The notes below the pieces were generated by a model, which was not told where the DNA came from, did no database searches, and was given only the letters and a program-made list of their open reading frames with translations. A stretch of DNA of 64,000 bases from Linnemannia elongata. Lineage: Eukaryota; Mortierellomycota; Mortierellomycetes; Mortierellales; Mortierellaceae. The DNA lies in NCBI GenBank assembly GCA_036320915.1, contig JAXBDG010000013.1:434001-498000 (forward strand), given 5' to 3'. A program made the position numbers and the translations under genes. This document shows, in pieces, positions 25,812-36,681 of this stretch; the stretch's first letter is position 1, and each line of letters starts with the position of its first letter.

Positions 25812-27145
25812 CTACTTCTTGGCGACAACCTTCTTTTGGGTCTTGGTAGCCTTCTGGACGCGCCTCTTCGCCTTAAGTGCCAATGAAGAATCCCAAGCCT
25901 CCTTATGTTTCCTGTACAACAAAATTGTTATCCGTGCATCCTCGACGGAAGAATGGGAACCGTCCTGAATTTTGATACCCAGAATCTCCAATGCCAACCT
26001 CTTCAACGAAGGAGTATTTCCCTTGGTCAAAGCTCTGAAGGGTGCGTAGCGGGAAGTATCACGGATCAGACGTTGGGGGTGATCCAACATGAGGGCTTTG
26101 AAATCGTTATGCACAGCGTGTCCGACCACGATCTTGTCCTCGATAATATCGGCCACTTGCTTTTGGGCGTCTTTGAATTCGACAGCCTTAAGGAGATGTT
26201 TGGGGGTGATACCACTGACGGCGGTACGGAAGTCGGTGACAAACTCCAGAGGGCGAACAAAGAGATCCAGAATGGTAACTCCGTAGTAGTTGACAATAGA
26301 GACTCGTGCCAGTGCTGACTGTACTCCTTCTGGTCCGACACCCACCATCTCACAATCAATTCCGACGTACTTTCCGATCCTAAAGTTGAGTTGTTAGAAA
26401 CAACCGTGTTGTCAGTACAGCTTTTTGTTTATCGTAATGATATATGGTTGAGAAATGCCAAAATAAGCACGAGAATCATTCCAACGAAATAGACATTTGA
26501 GGTGAACTCACTTGTGCTTTCCTGTGTCAGTGGGGTCATAATCCAGCTTCTTTCCTGCCTTTCCGTATGCCTTCTCGAGGTCGTCTTTTGAAATGTCATC
26601 AAACCAGAGCTGTGTCGTGTCATGCTTTGCTCCCGAAGCGAGATCCATTTTGGGGGTCTTTGCGTTGGGGGTGTCTTCTTCGCCTTCCTCATCGTCATCT
26701 TCATCCGAGAGTTCTGCGTGCGACCGTTTTGCGGGGGCCTTAGTGACGGGTATAGTTTTACGGGGAGCAGGCTTAATCGTCTACAAGAGAGCAATTGAAA
26801 AGACAACTTGGTTAGCCCTTGCTTCTTGTCAGTTGTGCGTCGGTGTCGGTATGCAAGTCCAATTGATTCCGGTAATAAGACACTCACTTTGATGAGGTTT
26901 TTCCAGTTAGAGGAAGGTGCGGCTTTGGCGACAACAGAGGGGGATTGGGTCTTGTCCTGAGCTTCCTTCTCCTTGATAGCGGCGGACTGTGCCTTCTTGG
27001 AGACTTGAGCCTGGACAGCATTTGGCTTCTTGGAGTAGTTGAGGCGAGTGACGCTATGGGGTTGTTTCTTGGCTCCCTTTGCTCCCTTTGCCCCCTTTGC
27101 TCCCTTGGCTCCCTTGGGGGGTGCGTTCTTGTTTGGTGGCGACAT
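25812..27145 (-). CDS. REX4: RNA exonuclease 4 (Rex4/REXO4 family, DEDDh)
   Basis: 3'-5' exonuclease of the RNase T/DnaQ fold; yeast Rex4 acts in pre-rRNA processing. Three exons (minus strand), 27145-26888, 26780-26512 and 26379-25812, in phase, 364 residues. The catalytic Exo motifs are in place: KYVGIDCEMVG (Exo I, D and E), VVGHAVHNDFKAL (Exo II) and SHSSVEDARITILLY (Exo IIIh, H and D). The typical linkers DLFVRPLEFVTDFRTAVSGI and LIRDTSRYAPFR are present. The N-terminal 170 residues are a basic and then acidic low-complexity extension that begins with a GAK tandem repeat (about residues 13-26), suiting a nucleolar protein. Confidence 0.95.
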
Positions 27146-27595
27146 TGTGTGATGGGTGGTTGTGGAGAGTGGAATGGGGGAAGGAGTGAGGTATGTGGTG
27201 AACTTCAGAACGTCAAATAAAAGAAAAAAGCACTTGGTTGTTTACTTGGTTCTGGCAGTCACGGCAATTATTCCATGGACCTGAAAACGATGTTGGTGGC
27301 AACTCTTGGTCCCTGCCAACAACTCCGTACCTGGCTTCCCTGGTAACGATGGCCAAACTGGCCCCTCATTTTTTCAGAATAGTCTTGAACATCGGCGCCT
27401 GTTGACAAACAATGCTAGGTTTGAGATACTGGGGTGCCACACCGAGTCTTATTAAAGCAAACGAGGCGAGAAGCACCAGGAGGTCGAAGCCCTTTTTCTC
27501 ACATTTATCACGTGAGGCATGTGCAATCCTGGGTGTCTGCATTTTTTTACACTCTCTTTGTCGTCTCATAACACTCACACTTAAACATACCTGGA
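27146..27595. promoter_or_regulatory. Divergent spacer REX4 / YEATS2-like
   Basis: 450 bp between divergent start codons, so it should contain both promoters. No TATA box or other known motif stands out and no coding region is seen. Confidence 0.5.
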
Positions 27596-30500
27596 ATGTC
27601 CTTTCAGGCAGGGAACGACACCAGCGGCATCATGGTCGCTACCCCCACCGAATCCTCCTCAATCGACATCACAATGACCACTCCCGAAACAGCAATAACC
27701 CCAGGCTCAGAACAACAACACCCTTCACAACAACAGCAACAACAACAGGCTGATCCCAGGACTGCAGCGACGCGTCAAAAGGTCGTCGACATCATCGACC
27801 ACCAGTTCGACCTCGAAATTCTCCTTCGCCATGCTGAAGGTGCCTCCATCTCGCAGGAGCTCGCCAAAGCTGAACGCATGCTCGAGGACCTTCGACACGC
27901 CATCCTCAGTGGTACATACAACACTACATCCTTTTTTTCTTCCAGTCGGTGGAAATTGTTCATCACGGTGATCAGTCGACTGACAAGGGTATTTATATTT
28001 TTCTTGTGTGGCTATGAATAGAACGACAGGGAGCACCGTTCGGAAACTCGACAATATCGCGCACGCTCGGGAACCCCAGCTTGCAACAGAACTCATATAC
28101 CAGTCAACGACAGAGCTCAAGGAGGGCGACAGCTTACTATGGACGGGATCAGCGACAACCCGAGGCGCTCTATGCCGTCCGCGCTGATGGACAGTTTGTC
28201 AGGTACATAGCTACTCAGTGGACACTTTTGGGTGTTGTCTCGTTCAGCCGCAGTCAGGAAGAATTCACGGTGCAGTGTGATCTTACGCTAACTTTGAATT
28301 CCCCGTCTCTGCGCCTGACAATAATCTAGACTGGGCTGTCCACGGTGTGAGCGATATGATTTTGGAAGCATTCAGGGTCTTGTAAACCACATGCGTCTTT
28401 CGCACAAACAAGTGTTCAAGAATACAGAGGAGGGCGTACGCTTCTGCGGGATTGTCGTCGTAAGTGAAAGAACAGAGGGAACAGAACATTCCGATACCTT
28501 GCCAGGATCATGACCCCTGGATGTTAGTTCGTGTGTCAGCAGTCTCACCGATCAATTTTATTTTCTGTTTATTTTTAATCATCTAGCCATCAAGCGAAGT
28601 GCCTCTCGATCACCCTTGCAGGACCAAGGTCGTTTTCAGTTCCTTAGGCGTTGGCGATGGACAACAAGGACAACAGGACTTTCCCAAGGTATGTCCCACC
28701 GCATTCAAACAAAAGCATCATGTTCATCTTTTGCTCAATCGAAATATTCACAATTCACAATTCGACATTGCTCTCATAGCCAACGATCAAGACATACGAC
28801 GAGGATGTGGATTTGGAATCGGAAGATGGGCGGGCAAGGAACAAACGCTCTGCAACAGACTTTCCGCAACCACCACGGAAAAACAGCGCAGCATCGATCA
28901 ACTCTTCGTCCAACGCAGGAACCGAGGACGAATCAGATACTTCAGGAGTGGCCTCTGGTGGTGAAAATGGATTGGGTGCTGGCAAACGGCGGCGATCTTC
29001 TCTCGCACTTAGCCTCGCACGACCACAAAAGGGCAAACCGGACTCCCGAGCTGCGAACGAATCAGACAGTGATGGCTCGGATGAAGATAGTAGTAGCGAG
29101 GCGCCTCAGAGACCTACTGCTGGTAAAGGCCCAATGAGGAAATACGGTAGCGTGAGCCAAGGAGCCTCATCCGCTATCGCCAATGGAGGACAGTCACTCC
29201 GGACTCCAGCTATCAACACATCTGGACTCAGTTCATCTATCCGACCAGCACCAGGATCCACGTTCTCTATGCCGGATAGCAGAATGTCAAGTGCTGCCAG
29301 CTCACGCGCAAACAGCCCGACCCTCCACCCATTGATGAGCGAGCATGACGTTTCAGGACCCTCTTCGCCTATTTCAGGATTCCCTCCGGTAGTGGATTCT
29401 CGGACAACCCTAGCCGTTCAACCAGCATCAGTACGACGGACACCTGGCGAGAACGTTACTGTTCCTGCCGTCTCAACTCCACCTGCGCCTGTCAGTGTCG
29501 CCTCCAAGCCCGTTCAGGTTACGCCTGTTTCTGTCACCCCACAACCACAACCACAACCACAACAGCACCAGATGCAACCACCAATCATTTCATTTGGAGC
29601 AAACGCTATTCAAGGAGGAGTGCCTGCACCGCTAGATACTGTCGGATCCAGATTCTATGTCAAGAGGCGCGTCGTGGTCGGCAATGTGTCCAAGTATCTA
29701 CCAGAGGAGAAGCGCGATCCTCGCCTGAAAGACTTTCCCTACAAGTGGATGATATACGTGGACGGCACCCCCAAACCTGAGGACATTACAGCCTACATTG
29801 CCAAGGTCGAGTTCCATCTGCACGAGAGTTACAAGCCCAACCATGTTGTCACGGTGTCTGAGGCGCCTTTTCATCTGAGTCGGTATGCTTGGGGCGAGAC
29901 TCAGATCAAGGTGCGCCTATTCTTTCACGATGAACGGAACAAACCTGTCGAAGTCTATCACCGCCTAGCTGTAAGTTGCTTATTATTTCGATTCTTATGC
30001 CTTGGAACTTTTTTTTTGTTTTGTTCGCTCACCTATTTGTGCTGGTTTTTTGTTCGCGCACATAGCTGGATCCAACGCATTGTGGAAGGCAGGTGCATGG
30101 AAGGGAGCGACATGTGGATTTGGAACTGGACAGGAACACGACATTCTTGGCTGCTGTGCCATTCCCTACTAGGTCCAAGCGGTCTGGCACTCGCAACAAC
30201 TTGATCTTGGACTCTGCTGCTGAGGTTGCAATGGCTGACGGTGCTGATGAGGACGAGCAAGAGTTACAGAACACGCTCTCAGGATCCGGCGCTGGCCTTT
30301 CAGGAGCAGCTGGCGACAGTGGATCCCGAGCACAGCATGGAGGCAGTACAATTGTGGATACTGTCAGGGCTGCCTCGGTGGATGAAGGGTTGGCGAGGAG
30401 GTCCAAGGCCAAGGAGACAACTCTTTTCTACTGCAAGGCATGTGGATCTCTCTGGAAGCAGCATCGTGATGGCGCTCTTGGAGTTGCAGGCACAACTTCC

Positions 30501-31424
30501 GAACCAGTGCTGTTAAACGAAGAGACTGGTCAGAGAATCCCCAACTGCCCTCACCACCCCAAATACCATGCAGTCAAGGAGATGAACGAGGAAGATCGAT
30601 TGTGGCTCTCGTTGTTGACGGGTCGTTCCAAGAACAAGTTTGCGCTAGACATGCTGAAGAACTGCGGGATCGTGGATGCGACTGGGCGGCCGATCTCTGC
30701 TCTTGACAGGATGAACATGGAGATGCAGCAGCCGTTCGACTCTGCTATGGATCTTGATATTGGAGACAGTGAGTGGCCTCAGCCTGATAGTATTAATGTT
30801 GGCAGCGATGTCGACCCCAACTCTACACTTGCGCTCACTCCCGCTCAGAGGACCAAGGCTGAGCAGCTGACGGAGGCGTTCCAGAAGATGGAGGTGTACA
30901 AGTGTCGGAGGTCGGAGATTGATTGGGTCCTGTCTGTGATGGATGAGCTCAAATTGAAGACTCTGGCGCTTGATGGGGGGGCTGGTGCAGGCACTGGAGG
31001 ATCCCGCAGTGGGCTGAGAGAGAGGGACCAAGAGCAGGAGCGGTTACTGAATAATTCAGGGCAGGACAGAGTGCCTGAGTCGATGGCCCAACGTGCAGTG
31101 GTGGGCGGACTCTTGGTTCAGGCGACCAAGGCGTTTTTGGGAAGTATCCTGTCCAAGGCAGTTAAGATTCATCGTGCCGAGACTGAGGCTGAAAAGGGAC
31201 CCGAGTCGATCATGATGGAGCTTGACTCGTTGAATGCCTCTGAGGACGAGGCGGAGGTGGAGAAGGCAGGGGAGTCCAGTTCGAGTGGCAAGAAGGTGTC
31301 TGATAAGCTGTTGGTGCCGCATCATCTGTACCAGGCCATTCAGGATAACCCCGAGGAGCTGGATTTCTTGACCAATCAATATGAGGATATGGAGGGGATG
31401 GGCGAGATGATGGTTGGACTGTAA
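27596..31424 (+). CDS. YEATS2: YEATS2-like chromatin reader with zinc finger and histone-fold-like C-terminus
   Basis: Six exons: 27596-27911, 28022-28202, 28330-28459, 28587-28688, 28780-29970 and 30066-31424, in phase, 1092 residues. Near residue 165 is a C2H2-type finger (CPRCERYDFGSIQGLVNHMR...H: C-x2-C-x13-H-x4-H). A Ser-rich disordered region follows. The YEATS domain (about 534-680) has KRRVVVGNVSKYLPEEKRDP, YKWMIYVDG and LHESYKPNHVV. Pocket residues His591, Ser593 and Trp614 keep the 23-residue spacing of human YEATS2 His259/Trp282. A Cys/His cluster around FYCKACGSLWKQH and PNCPHHPKYH follows. The C-terminus has RRSEIDWVLSVMDELK and QRAVVGGLLVQATKAFLGSI, a histone-fold-like helix, and ends HHLYQAIQDNPEELDFLTNQ. 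In animals YEATS2 is the acyl-lysine reader of the ATAC acetyltransferase complex. A function in ATAC is inferred. Confidence 0.88.
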
Positions 31425-32232
31425 TATAGAGGAACGACGCAGCGAGCTGGCCACCATTTTGTACAAAAGTAAAAGATATATTATGCTAGCATTGTTTTTG
31501 TGTTGTTTTGGTGGTGAAAAGAAGTTGTGCGATTTGCTTTGAGTGATCGTAAATGTGCTGCACACACAACATCTCCGCAATAAGGCTGGTGTCTGGTGTC
31601 AATGACAAGGAATGCACATGTCCTTGTGTAGCTTTACATGAAAACAACTCATACGTTGTCAATGTTCGAATTTGAGAAGTGTCCCTTTGGCAGTCGTACT
31701 ACTCCATAGCACCGAATTGAACTGAGATACTGCGAAGGGAGACGAAATCAACTGAGGATAGGCTGTGGGAGCATAAGGTGTTGGTAGCTGTAGATGAAAC
31801 AGGTTTTTTAGAGTTGAAGTTAATCGCGACGAAAACATGATCGAAGATGCAGAGATCAGAGCAGAGAAGGACGGAGTGGTTCAAAAGATACAGTTTGATT
31901 TGATTGGTTGAAAATGATTTGTAGTGCAAAGATGAGGGGCGCAGCAGGAAAGGCCAAAAAAAATGAACGTGTCGGCTTGTGTTATTTTTTGTTGATCATA
32001 TTTGAGCAACGTGTGGAGTCACCTTGGAGCTTAGAGGATTCCCTATATTTTTGTAGCCGTTGCCCTTTGTCTTTTTTTTCTTAGGCGATACGGAAGCGAC
32101 ATCATTCTTTTCGAAATTTAACATTAGTCTCATTCTCTTTGTTTTACTTCTACGTTTGATAAAGAATACATTCTCAATTGTCATCCATATGGAGGTGATA
32201 AGCTGTCTTTCTTTGAGTCCCCTTTTTTCTAT

Positions 32233-32460
32233 TGAGTGATATCTACTTTAAGAATTGATTTCTGGGGGGTTGGTTTTAAGCTCCTGCGCGTCGTCTTCCT
32301 CGGGCTGCTCCTCAATCTCATCGTCATCGAATTAGGTCGCCTGAAGGTGCCTTCGATTCTGAGTGGGTTCAATTTCGTCACCATTGAATGGATTGTTGCT
32401 CGTTTTGTTTGTTTTTTAATGGAGTCGTTGGGGTGGTATGAATTGAAAATTTAGAAGAGG
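32233..32460 (-). pseudogene. Possible coding relic with acidic tail
   Basis: On the minus strand one frame reads DDDEIEEQPEEDDAQELKTN then PPEINS and a stop, preceded by an in-frame stop just upstream and an open stretch (FNGDEIEPTQNRRH) in the neighbouring frame. The composition is protein-like and unlike the AT-rich surroundings. It may be the end of a broken gene. The family is not recognised. Confidence 0.25.
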
Positions 32461-32638
32461 ATCCAGCTTGTAATAACAGTTGAATTACCTTCTATCACCG
32501 ATGCTTTGAGATGATATTCATCTTTATCCCATCAATTTCCAACTATATCGATATAGGATGAGAAGATCGGTCGTAGACCCTAAAGCTATGGCTCCTTGAT
32601 TATTTGTTTAGCTATAGTAACAACACCAACCGATGCTA

Positions 32639-32770
32639 TACATCCTGCTGCTCCTCGCTCAACTGTGGCAGCTCAGGTATAGCCTCATCAAGAGGCTGAT
32701 TCTTATCGGCTTATTTTCGACAGCCTCCAACAGCCCAGGAACGTTCTGATCGATCAAGTCTTATCCAAGG
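32639..32770 (-). pseudogene. Possible coding relic (PELPQLSEEQQDV frame)
   Basis: The minus strand reads DLIDQNVPGLLEAVENK in one frame, then NQPLDEAIPELPQLSEEQQD and V before a stop in another, as if broken by a frameshift. It lies about 180 bp from the acidic relic on the same strand, so both could come from one dead gene or element. A helicase-type origin crossed my mind from the LSEEQ motif, but that is weak. Confidence 0.25.
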
Positions 32771-33082
32771 AAATGAACTGCCATTAACCGAAAGCTTGCA
32801 TTCTTGATTCGTTTATCCTTATACGAGAAACAAGCATTCAACGCATTTTACTCTGAAATACGGATAGCCGCTTGTCTGAGAGCTCTTTGGAGATTTTCAA
32901 AAAGGAGATATTTTCATGGCGCATTAAAATGATTGTGAAGAGGGAGGATATGCAAACTGCTGGATGGTTTGCACCCTTGAAAATTAGACAGAAGCGTAGA
33001 TGTAACTTTCGAATAACTCTTTCTCATTTTAGCATGGCACCGGTTTGCTTGAGTGGTCGGATGCAGTTTTATTTTTATGTTT

Positions 33083-33391
33083 TTATTTCTCGGGCGAGAT
33101 GAGAGGATGAGGTCGATTCAGATTCGACTCAGCCTTGTACCGCTTGTAAAACTCAGAGGGTATGTTGGCTATACCACACTCGCTGCAAACCTTGATACAG
33201 TCCTTACAACATAGGGTCTTCTTCCCTGGGAACTCTCGTTGCTTTTGAACGTGTTGTTTATAGCTGGGATTATACTTGGTCAGATGTTCTTTGATTTTAG
33301 AGAAGAAAGACATGCTGTATACTGAAGCAGTCATTACATTAAACAGTAACTGTAATGGTGACGATTTTGCGATAGACCCCCTGGCATACAA
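33083..33391 (-). CDS. Unassigned frame with clustered cysteines
   Basis: 102-codon frame; an internal Met gives about 76 residues starting MSFFSKIKEHLTKYNP. It contains LCCKDCIKVCSECG, a C-C-x2-C-x3-C-x2-C cluster that could bind zinc. Not recognised. It may be a remnant of the same decayed locus as the relics 3' of it on the minus strand. No introns or flanking conserved exons were found. Confidence 0.25.
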   Translation of the reverse strand: MYARGSIAKSSPLQLLFNVMTASVYSMSFFSKIKEHLTKYNPSYKQHVQKQREFPGKKTLCCKDCIKVCSECGIANIPSEFYKRYKAESNLNRPHPLISPEK

Positions 33392-35288
33392 TTACTAAAC
33401 CTTATCAGACGGCGAGGTGGATGTGAAGGCTGGATTTTAGGAGAAAACAGGACGACGAACGTACTTGAGGAAGCTGGTTACTTTTTATTCTTTCTTTTAT
33501 GGAACAATCACCAATAACGTGTAGCCTTCAGCCTTTATGTTGTTTCATTTACCCATAAAAAGGAGGATTGGGATAGTGGGCTGATGTACGTCAAGGGTTC
33601 GTCGTCCGATGAGCCAGGAAAAGATGAGGTGGACTCACCGACTGTTGCTACTTTTTTTATTTGAGCGACTCAGAGGGATGCATTTCTGAAAAACTTGAAC
33701 ATGACGATGGACTCTGTAACAACTTTGATTCCACCTTACTTTGTTATTCTTTAGGCGTATTTTTAATTGTTTACCAATGTCGTCCTCGTTTTTTATCAAC
33801 AGAAAGAGGAGGACGATGTGTTGCGGACCTATTGCTTTGACCATTGGCATTTCTTACGAGCGGCGGTAAGAAAAACACTAATTGCAACAGAGAAGGTTAA
33901 TTCTGGGCGTTATAGTTACTTAAAAAAAATACGCTACGATGTGTGATGCATGACCCTATTCTATTTTTTCGTGATTCTCAAAAAAAAAAGGTGTATACCC
34001 TGGAAATGTGGCCAATATTTCTATAATATATGTGCTGTTCAGACGATATGGAGAAGAATTGATACATAACCTTCGAATGAAAATACAGAGTCTACATTGA
34101 AGGTTTAAGTGACGCCATTTCAAGGATACTTCCTAAATTTTTTTGTGGCCACTTGCTATAAGGAACATCGTCGCACATTTTCTATTAGTTCGATACTTGC
34201 TTGTTGTTCATAGATGATTTGGATACGGGATACAAAACGGATAGGAATCATTCAGACCCGACATTTGCATAAGCATATTTGCATAAAAGAGGGCTCCTTG
34301 TATTGACGACGAGGATATGGCAATATATTTTTTAATTACAAAACGTACGACGATTTGAGATCTCGATTTGGTGCTCCTTTTTTCTGTTCATGTTTCTTCA
34401 TGCTTGGTGCGGTGGTGCATGTTGAATTACATGTGCTGCTCTGCTACTGAGGTGGCGATATGCGATAAAGGATGTCGATGAATGTAGGAGACATTGGCCG
34501 CTGACTTGAAAAGGTCTTAATATGTTTGTTAAGCTAGATATGTGCCAATGAAAAACGCGTTCATGCTTGGTTTTTCTTCTTATTTACTCTCCATGTGCGA
34601 TTCAGTTTTGTTGCTAGTTCTTTGGTTTTGATGATATTATGTTGAAGTTGCATAAGATTCTTATTGAATGGCGGGTACTTTTATGCCCCTCAGAAAGCAT
34701 AGTATGAAGGCAGAAAAGTAGAGGAGAATGGAAGGAAAGCTGAGAACAAACCAAAAAAAAAAAAAAAAAAAAAAAAAAATAAAGAAAAGACGTCAAGAAA
34801 ACATATTCTATTGCTTGCTTTATTTTTTACTCATCATGATCAGCCCATTCTATGGCTTGCATGGATGGAAGACGGAACATAGTGGCAGAAGATATGATAA
34901 TGACAATTAGCTTGTCCATCACCCTCAGCATGTCAGATGTTAACACCCTTCCCTTTTTTTTCTTTGGGCTTAAATTTTTTTTCGAAGGCTGCGCCCCACG
35001 GCAAAATCTCATGGAGGGTTCAACGGAAAAAAATTAATACAAGACTCTGTCAATCGACATCTTTCGTATTTTGCAAAATGTGCATGTGCACGCACATATT
35101 TGTGCACCAAAAACTTATACATGCATTTGCAATTCGCAATAGCGGTAGGGGATGTAAGGAGCGGTGTAGCAGAAAAGTTTAAGAGGGAAAAAGGAATTGT
35201 ACGTAGAGGATCGAGAGAGAGGGAATCAAATGAGGAGGTAGTGGTTTGGGAGTTTGAGGTGGACGACGGTAAAGGGAGGAAGGGAAAT

Positions 35289-35452
35289 AGGAAGAGTGTA
35301 AGAGTAATGAGGAAGACAATAGGGAACATTGGTTTTATTGTGGCTTTGGGTTGTTGTGGGTGTAGGTGAAGGCTAAGCGCTTTGTTGCTGTTAGCGAGGA
35401 AGACAGAAAGAAAAGTGAAAGAAAATCAGGAAGAGTGTAAGAGTAATGAGGA
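35289..35452 (+). repeat. 25-nt direct repeat, two copies
   Basis: The same 25 nt (beginning AGGAAGAGTGTAAGAG) occur at 35289-35313 and 35428-35452, 139 bp apart, in the AT-rich region. It could be a local duplication. Confidence 0.65.
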
Positions 35453-36498
35453 TGATAATGACTGCGCCCACCTGGGAAGTGTGTGCTATGTTTGTTTCTG
35501 AGGAGTAAGACGTTTCCATGATGCTTGAAAAAGGGGATTCGTAAGTGTTCTCTGTTGAATAAACAACCCGTTTTTATCGCTCTATCACCATCGCTCGCTT
35601 GTTTTAGTTAGGTCCGAGGGGGATTGAACTTTGGGAAAGAGAAAATGATAGTGAAAGCGTAAGGAGGGCGAAGGGCAGAGTAGGTGGCCAAGCAGATAGG
35701 CGAAAAGAGGACAATTCAAGAGAGCACAAGGAGAGGACTTCATCGATAACTTTTGCTTCGCTTTCTACTTTCTCATGCTTCGCTTACTTTAATCTTTTTC
35801 GGCTGTGAGTGTGACCTGCATATTTTTCTTGGAAGCGCTGCCTAGAGAATATTGTTTTTCTCTCGTCTGTTTGTTTTCAATGGTCTATCTCACGACGACG
35901 CGACATTTGTATTTCCGTGTGTATTCATGGTTACAGAGAAGTGGTAGGGTAATAACCGTAGCAACAGTGCAGCATGCCAAGTACTCAGAACACATCCAAA
36001 TATTATGTACTTTATGAGTGGTGATCAAATCACAAGGAGGGGAAAGTTCATTATTGGAAATGTAGAGGCCAACTTATTCGACGCGTAAGTCTGCACACTT
36101 GCTGCGCTATGCGCACGCAGAGCTCGAAAGTGCCGATTGTGCCGCCCATTTTTTAGGACTTGACAGATGTTTGCTTTGCCATCCTCTGATGGCAATGCCA
36201 GTGTTGGGACTGAGCGAAACGTTAGTTATGAATCCATGTAGTCGGTTCGTGTCCATCACTTAACTGATCGATCGGTCGTGAAACAACTACGGCGCCTCAA
36301 AGAAAGTGACCTTCATTCCCTTCTTTTTACTTATCTCACGCTCGCTAGAGCTTGCTGAAAGAATCAAAAAGAGAGAGGACAATAGCATCCAAACACCTTG
36401 CGCTCAAGGATACAAAGGGTGAACATTCAGGGCACCGACATGGAGACCTACTCAACTGCAAAAAACAAAGGACGAAGCGAGAAAAGGCAAAAGATTAA

Positions 36499-36569
36499 TG
36501 CGTGGTCCGGGAATCGAACCCGGGTCTACCGCGTGGCAGGCGGTAATTATACCACTAAACCAACCACGC
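36499..36569 (-). tRNA. tRNA-Gly (GCC)
   Basis: 71 nt on the minus strand with a full cloverleaf. The acceptor stem is GCGTGGT paired with ACCACGC, with discriminator A at 36499. The D arm contains TTTAGTGGTATAA (A box), the anticodon loop CTGCCAC has anticodon GCC, and the T arm contains GGTTCGATTCC (B box). No intron; CCA is not encoded. The LINE array begins about 110 bp from its 5' end. Confidence 0.95.
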
Positions 36570-36662
36570 TTTGGTGGTAGCTGAATTTTTGTAACACTCA
36601 TATAACATAGGTCTAATTTGTCACGTGTTAGTACGGAAAATTGGTGGCGTTTTTGGACCTGG

Positions 36663-36681
36663 AAAAAAAAAAAAAAAAAAA
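36663..36681 (+). repeat. A19 tract directly before LINE copy 1
   Basis: Nineteen A immediately before the 5' junction of the first LINE copy. The sequence before it does not resemble the LINE 3' end, so it was probably a pre-existing target tract rather than the tail of another copy. Confidence 0.7.

Larger units (their letters stand above)
31425..36498. other. Gene-poor AT-rich region (5 kb)
   Basis: No conserved gene is recognised over 5 kb, in contrast to the dense flanks. Base composition is clearly more AT-rich and there are no clean intron-exon structures. It contains an unassigned cysteine-motif frame (33083-33391, minus), two minus-strand coding relics (32233-32460 and 32639-32770), an A27 run (34753-34779) and a 25-nt direct repeat (35289 and 35428). 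It probably represents decayed mobile DNA, but no element type can be named from the sequence alone. Confidence 0.5.
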
